A DNA stretch of 64,000 nt from JBBQYD01 sp942493075. GTDB lineage: Bacteria; Verrucomicrobiota; Verrucomicrobiia; Limisphaerales; UBA8199. The stretch is taken from the NCBI GenBank assembly GCA_942493075.1, contig OW818681.1:3286001-3350000 (forward strand). Direction: 5' to 3'. The notes below the pieces were generated by a model, which was not told the DNA's origin, did no database searches, and worked only from the letters and a program-made list of their open reading frames with translations. Positions 61,012 through 64,000 of this stretch are shown here, in pieces (within the stretch, counting starts at the first letter, position 1; each line of letters starts with the position of its first letter). Both the position numbers and the translations under genes were made by a program.

Positions 61012-62288
61012 CGATCTGATTCTCCCATCACGAAATCTAGCGATCCCAGGATGGCAACGGTATCACTCATCATGTGTCCCGGAAATAAATGCGGCAGAAT
61101 GCTCAAACTAACAAAAGATGGCGACCGAATCTTCAACCGGTAGGGAGTCCCCCCACCCTTGCTGCAGATGTAAAAGCCCAACTCGCCCTTTGGATTCTCG
61201 TGCCCAAAGTAAACCTCACCAGCAGGCGCGTTGATCCCTTGCGTTACGTTCAGGAAATGATGGATCAACTCCTCCATCCGCGTTAGGACCTGCTTCTTCT
61301 CCGGCAGCACGATCTTGCCATCCTGGATTTGATAAGGGCCGTCCGGCAATTTATCCAGGCATTGGTGGACAATCTTTACGCTCTGGCGCATCTCTTCGAT
61401 CCGCACGAGATAACGGTCGTAACAATCACCCGCTGACCCAATCGGCACCTCGAATTCCAATTGGTCGTACACGAGGTAAGGCTGTGCCTTCCGCAGGTCA
61501 TGATCAACGCCGCTGCCCCTCAGGTTGGGGCCTGTCAGCCCGTAATCGATAGCATCCTGACGGCTGATCACACCCACGCCCTGTGTCCGGTCCACAAAAA
61601 TCCGGTTACGGCTTAGGAGTTGTTCCGTCTCGTCGATGTTGACCACGACTTCCTTGAGGAAAGTTCGGCAGTCCTCCACCCAGCCAGGAGGCAAATCCCG
61701 GGATAGCCCACCAATCCGAGTGTAGGAGGTTGTAAACCGGGCGCCGGTCAGAGATTCGCACAGGTTATAAACCTTTTCGCGTTCTGTGAAGGTATGCAGG
61801 AATACCGTCATTGCACCCACATCCATTGCGTAGGAACCTAGTCCCAGCAGATGCGATGAAATGCGCGCCAGCTCAGCACAAATGACCCGGATAAATTGGC
61901 ATCGCGGAGGGAGTTGTTTATCGATCCCGAGCAACTTCTCGACGGCCAGAGCGTAGGCGACATTGTTAGCCAAAGGCGCCAGATAATCGAGGCGATCCGT
62001 ATAGGGAATGAACTGCGTGAACGTCATGTTCTCCGCAATCTTTTCATCTCCCCGATGCAGGAAGCCCACGTCCGGCATGGCTTTGGTGATCATCTCACCG
62101 TCCATCTCCAGGATGATCCTCAGCACACCGTGAGTAGCCGGATGCGATGGGCCCATATTGAGCACCATCTTTTCACCGTGCAGTTCCTCGCCCTCATCCG
62201 AAAAAGCCTCCGGCACTCCCATTTCTCGGGCTGCCGCTGTGGCCCTGGCCCCTGAGTCCTGATATTCCAGTTCGCGCGTTTCCGCCAT
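61008..62288 (-). CDS. nuoD: NADH-quinone oxidoreductase subunit D
   Basis: 49-kDa-type subunit shaping the quinone site. The 426-aa protein has LNMGPSHPATHGVLRI at the start and ends with the family's conserved MSDTVAILGSLDFVMGESDR. A charged N-terminal tail precedes the core. Start overlaps the nuoC stop by 4 bp... the actual junction shares one base with nuoC (TAATG-type). Confidence 0.97.
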   Translation of the reverse strand: MAETRELEYQDSGARATAAAREMGVPEAFSDEGEELHGEKMVLNMGPSHPATHGVLRIILEMDGEMITKAMPDVGFLHRGDEKIAENMTFTQFIPYTDRLDYLAPLANNVAYALAVEKLLGIDKQLPPRCQFIRVICAELARISSHLLGLGSYAMDVGAMTVFLHTFTEREKVYNLCESLTGARFTTSYTRIGGLSRDLPPGWVEDCRTFLKEVVVNIDETEQLLSRNRIFVDRTQGVGVISRQDAIDYGLTGPNLRGSGVDHDLRKAQPYLVYDQLEFEVPIGSAGDCYDRYLVRIEEMRQSVKIVHQCLDKLPDGPYQIQDGKIVLPEKKQVLTRMEELIHHFLNVTQGINAPAGEVYFGHENPKGELGFYICSKGGGTPYRLKIRSPSFVSLSILPHLFPGHMMSDTVAILGSLDFVMGESDR

Positions 62289-62995
62289 TATTGCTCCTTT
62301 GTTGCCGGGGGAATTGGCCCAGGTCCTTGCGGCCGACCGTGAGCCCCACTCATATCATCTCGACGCTCAATACGCGCATTGGTTCCCAGGGCATCGGTTT
62401 CGGGAATACGGACACGGGGTTCGCGAGCCATGGCATCGCGGCCACCGGCAACCGTTACGAAAGGACCTCCGGCGAGCGGTGCGGCCTCGGTGAACGCCAC
62501 TTCAGGCAAATCAGTTGGTTTGCCTGCAACGGGGAAATCCTTCCGCAAAGGATAATAAGGATAACCCTCCCACATCAAAATCCGGCGCAAATCAGGATGC
62601 CCACGAAACCGGATCCCCATCATGTCGTAAATCTCGCGCTCATGCCAGTTGGCGGTCCGCCAAACCGAAGTCACCGTCGGCAGTTCGCTCTTTTCTTCGC
62701 TCACGGTAGTCTTGAGCCGCAAGTAGCAATGGTGGCTATATCCGTAAAGGTGATAAACGACCTCCCAGCGGGGATCGTCGCCATAATTATCGATGCTGGT
62801 GATATCGACCAGGTAATCGAACCCGAGCGTCTCCTTCGCAAATTGGCAAACCTCGGCAATGCGCTCCGGTTCGGACACCTTCAGCGAAAACTCTCCTCGG
62901 AACTCAACAGGGCCGCTGATCAATTCGCCGAACTGCTCGACGAGCTTGGCAGCCAAGGTTTGTGAGCTGACCTGAGTTGGTTGGGTGCTGCTCAT
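62288..62995 (-). CDS. nuoC: NADH-quinone oxidoreductase subunit C
   Basis: 30-kDa-type subunit. The 235-aa protein has SVWRTANWHEREIYDMMGIRF and GHPDLRRILMWEGYPYYPLRKDFPV, the diagnostic family segments. A C-terminal extension of about 50 residues rich in Arg, Gly and Pro follows. Shares single bases with nuoB and nuoD at its ends. Confidence 0.97.
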   Translation of the reverse strand: MSSTQPTQVSSQTLAAKLVEQFGELISGPVEFRGEFSLKVSEPERIAEVCQFAKETLGFDYLVDITSIDNYGDDPRWEVVYHLYGYSHHCYLRLKTTVSEEKSELPTVTSVWRTANWHEREIYDMMGIRFRGHPDLRRILMWEGYPYYPLRKDFPVAGKPTDLPEVAFTEAAPLAGGPFVTVAGGRDAMAREPRVRIPETDALGTNARIERRDDMSGAHGRPQGPGPIPPATKEQ

Positions 62996-63534
62996 CAGGC
63001 GACCTTTTTCTGCATCGAAATGACCGGTTCGCGGGCAACCTTTTGCTGCAACCGAATAAGGGCGTCAAGTAAAGCCTCGGGTCTCGGAGGACAACCTGAA
63101 ACGTAAACATCCACTGGCAACAGCTTGTCGATGCCTTGCAGCACGGAATAGCTTCGATACATACCGCCGGTTGAAGCGCAGGCACCCATCGCAATGACCC
63201 ATTTTGGCTCTGCCATCTGATCGTAAATTCGCTTGGTCGCCAGCGCCATCTTGTAGGTCACAGTTCCTGCAACGATCATCACGTCAGACTGGCGTGGCGA
63301 AAAACGCATAACCTCGGCACCAAACCGGGAGATATCGTAACGGCTGGCGCCCGTGGCCATCAGTTCAATGGCACAACAGGCCAGCCCCATGGGCATCGGC
63401 CAAAGAGAGTTCTTCCGAAACCAATTGATTGCTGCGTCCAGCCGGGTATGGACGACTTCCCCCTCCACCTTGGAGTTGTAGCCGATCTCAGTAGTTTGTT
63501 TCATCGGGTGTCCGGCCTGGTTAGGCACGGGCAA
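62995..63534 (-). CDS. nuoB: NADH-quinone oxidoreductase subunit B
   Basis: Holds terminal cluster N2. Ligands are the tandem cysteines in GLACCAIELMATG, plus the cysteines in GACASTGGMY and VSGCPPRPEALLDAL. 179 aa from the first ATG; an internal ATG at 63504 (MKQTTEIGYN) is also plausible. First gene of the operon here: no nuoA lies upstream within the window. Confidence 0.97.
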   Translation of the reverse strand: MPVPNQAGHPMKQTTEIGYNSKVEGEVVHTRLDAAINWFRKNSLWPMPMGLACCAIELMATGASRYDISRFGAEVMRFSPRQSDVMIVAGTVTYKMALATKRIYDQMAEPKWVIAMGACASTGGMYRSYSVLQGIDKLLPVDVYVSGCPPRPEALLDALIRLQQKVAREPVISMQKKVA

Positions 63535-63684
63535 AAACCTAAACCGTTATAGGGGGTAGGCAAGACGAATTTGCGAATTTTTTATCCCGTAAGGCGTTAA
63601 AGGGCCTTGATTTCGGGGTAAATCCGTGTCCAGCCACCCTTGGCGGGCGAATAAACCGCCGTCACCTAACGTCTATAACCTTCG

Positions 63685-63930
63685 ATGAAAGCTATCCTAA
63701 AGCTACTGTGTTGCGTCTGCCTTGCCTTCCCTCTCGTCGCCCCGGCTGCGCCCGCTAGAAAACAAACCTGCTGCCAGCAGGCTTTCTCCCAAGGCAAAGA
63801 ATGCCGTAACAAATGCTGCCTGGTCGCTCATCGCAACGATGAATCGTGCAAGAAGTGCAACCCGAACAAAGAAGACGCTGACCTGCTGAAAAAGCAAGCC
63901 AAGGAAAAGAAGGAAAAGCAGAAAAAGTAA
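63685..63930 (+). CDS. Small cysteine-rich secreted protein
   Basis: An 81-aa protein with signal peptide MKAILKLLCCVCLAFPLVAPAAPA. The mature part has six cysteines (TCCQQAFSQGKECRNKCC, then SCKKC) that could bind metal or form disulfides, ending in a very lysine-rich tail. Unknown function. It is divergent from nuoB across 150 bp. Confidence 0.7.
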   Translation: MKAILKLLCCVCLAFPLVAPAAPARKQTCCQQAFSQGKECRNKCCLVAHRNDESCKKCNPNKEDADLLKKQAKEKKEKQKK

Positions 63931-63949
63931 TGCTCCCTTCGACTATTTC

Positions 63950-63974
63950 CGGGCACCTCGTTGGGAGGTGCCCG
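63950..63974 (+). terminator. Hairpin after the cysteine-rich gene
   Basis: Arms GGGCACCTC (63951-63959) and GAGGTGCCC (63965-63973) form a 9-bp perfect stem (10 with flanking C-G), 20 bp after the stop. No T-run follows, so termination is only likely, not certain. Confidence 0.6.
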
Positions 63975-64000
63975 TGAAGCCTCTCTCCCCAGTCTTGTTT

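Noticed and set aside
63535..64000. nuoA upstream of nuoB
   Set aside because: The only protein-like frame is the divergent cysteine-rich gene; no three-helix NuoA frame on the minus strand.

Overview
The window looks like chromosomal DNA of a free-living Gram-negative bacterium, most likely a soil or freshwater member of Verrucomicrobiota near Pedosphaera. This is inferred, not proven. The support is LpxD (lipid A), a full-length cobalamin-dependent MetH, many secreted glycosidases and Verrucomicrobia/Planctomycete-style secreted proteins (PmoA-like/DUF6807, GH127, GH36, BNR propeller), several Gfo/enolase-superfamily sugar-acid genes, a eukaryotic-type HisA, and hairpin-rich intergenic repeats. 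No rRNA is present to settle it.

Layout. 1-4.3 kb: the 5' part of a ZIP metal transporter and metH. 4.6-6.6 kb: a two-gene PtuA/PtuB (Septu-type) anti-phage module. 6.8-9.8 kb: a KefB/C-like antiporter, an inositol-monophosphatase-family enzyme and a lipoprotein. 9.9-14.0 kb: a tight leftward operon queE - aminotransferase - rsmA - membrane phosphatase - Nudix. 14.1-26 kb: mostly single genes (glutamate dehydrogenase, nitrilase, membrane-anchored serpin, PmoA-like protein, glycogen-binding-domain protein with an unknown partner, eukaryotic-type HisA, DUF554 membrane protein, receiver-PAS-histidine kinase, Gfo/Idh/MocA oxidoreductase, secreted protein). 26.1-28.6 kb: GH127 arabinofuranosidase-like enzyme.

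28.6-36.3 kb is an accessory, decaying region. It holds at least three copies of a long foldback repeat and four copies (one partial) of a palindromic repeat. A complete IS66-family element with a perfect 8-bp target duplication sits inside one composite repeat, and there are two older IS66 relics. A truncated RHS gene has its toxin tip out of frame and is followed by a candidate immunity gene; an orphan immunity-like gene lies nearby.

36.3-49.5 kb returns to metabolism: phosphofructokinase, an M50-like membrane protein, a PTS EIIA protein, a Tat-exported GH36 galactosidase, an MFS transporter with an enolase-superfamily enzyme, a VapBC toxin-antitoxin pair with a near-leaderless consensus promoter, a BNR propeller protein, a rhodanese and lpxD.

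49.8-63.5 kb is a leftward respiratory complex I operon, nuoB-C-D-E-F-G-H-I-J-K-L-M-N. nuoA is absent from the window, and a tRNA-Gln gene lies antisense between nuoE and nuoF. A small cysteine-rich secreted protein is divergent from nuoB at the right edge.

The strongest candidates for something new are the RHS tip/immunity pair, the composite foldback repeat family and the glycogen-binding/unknown gene pair. The Septu module belongs to a recognised defence family.
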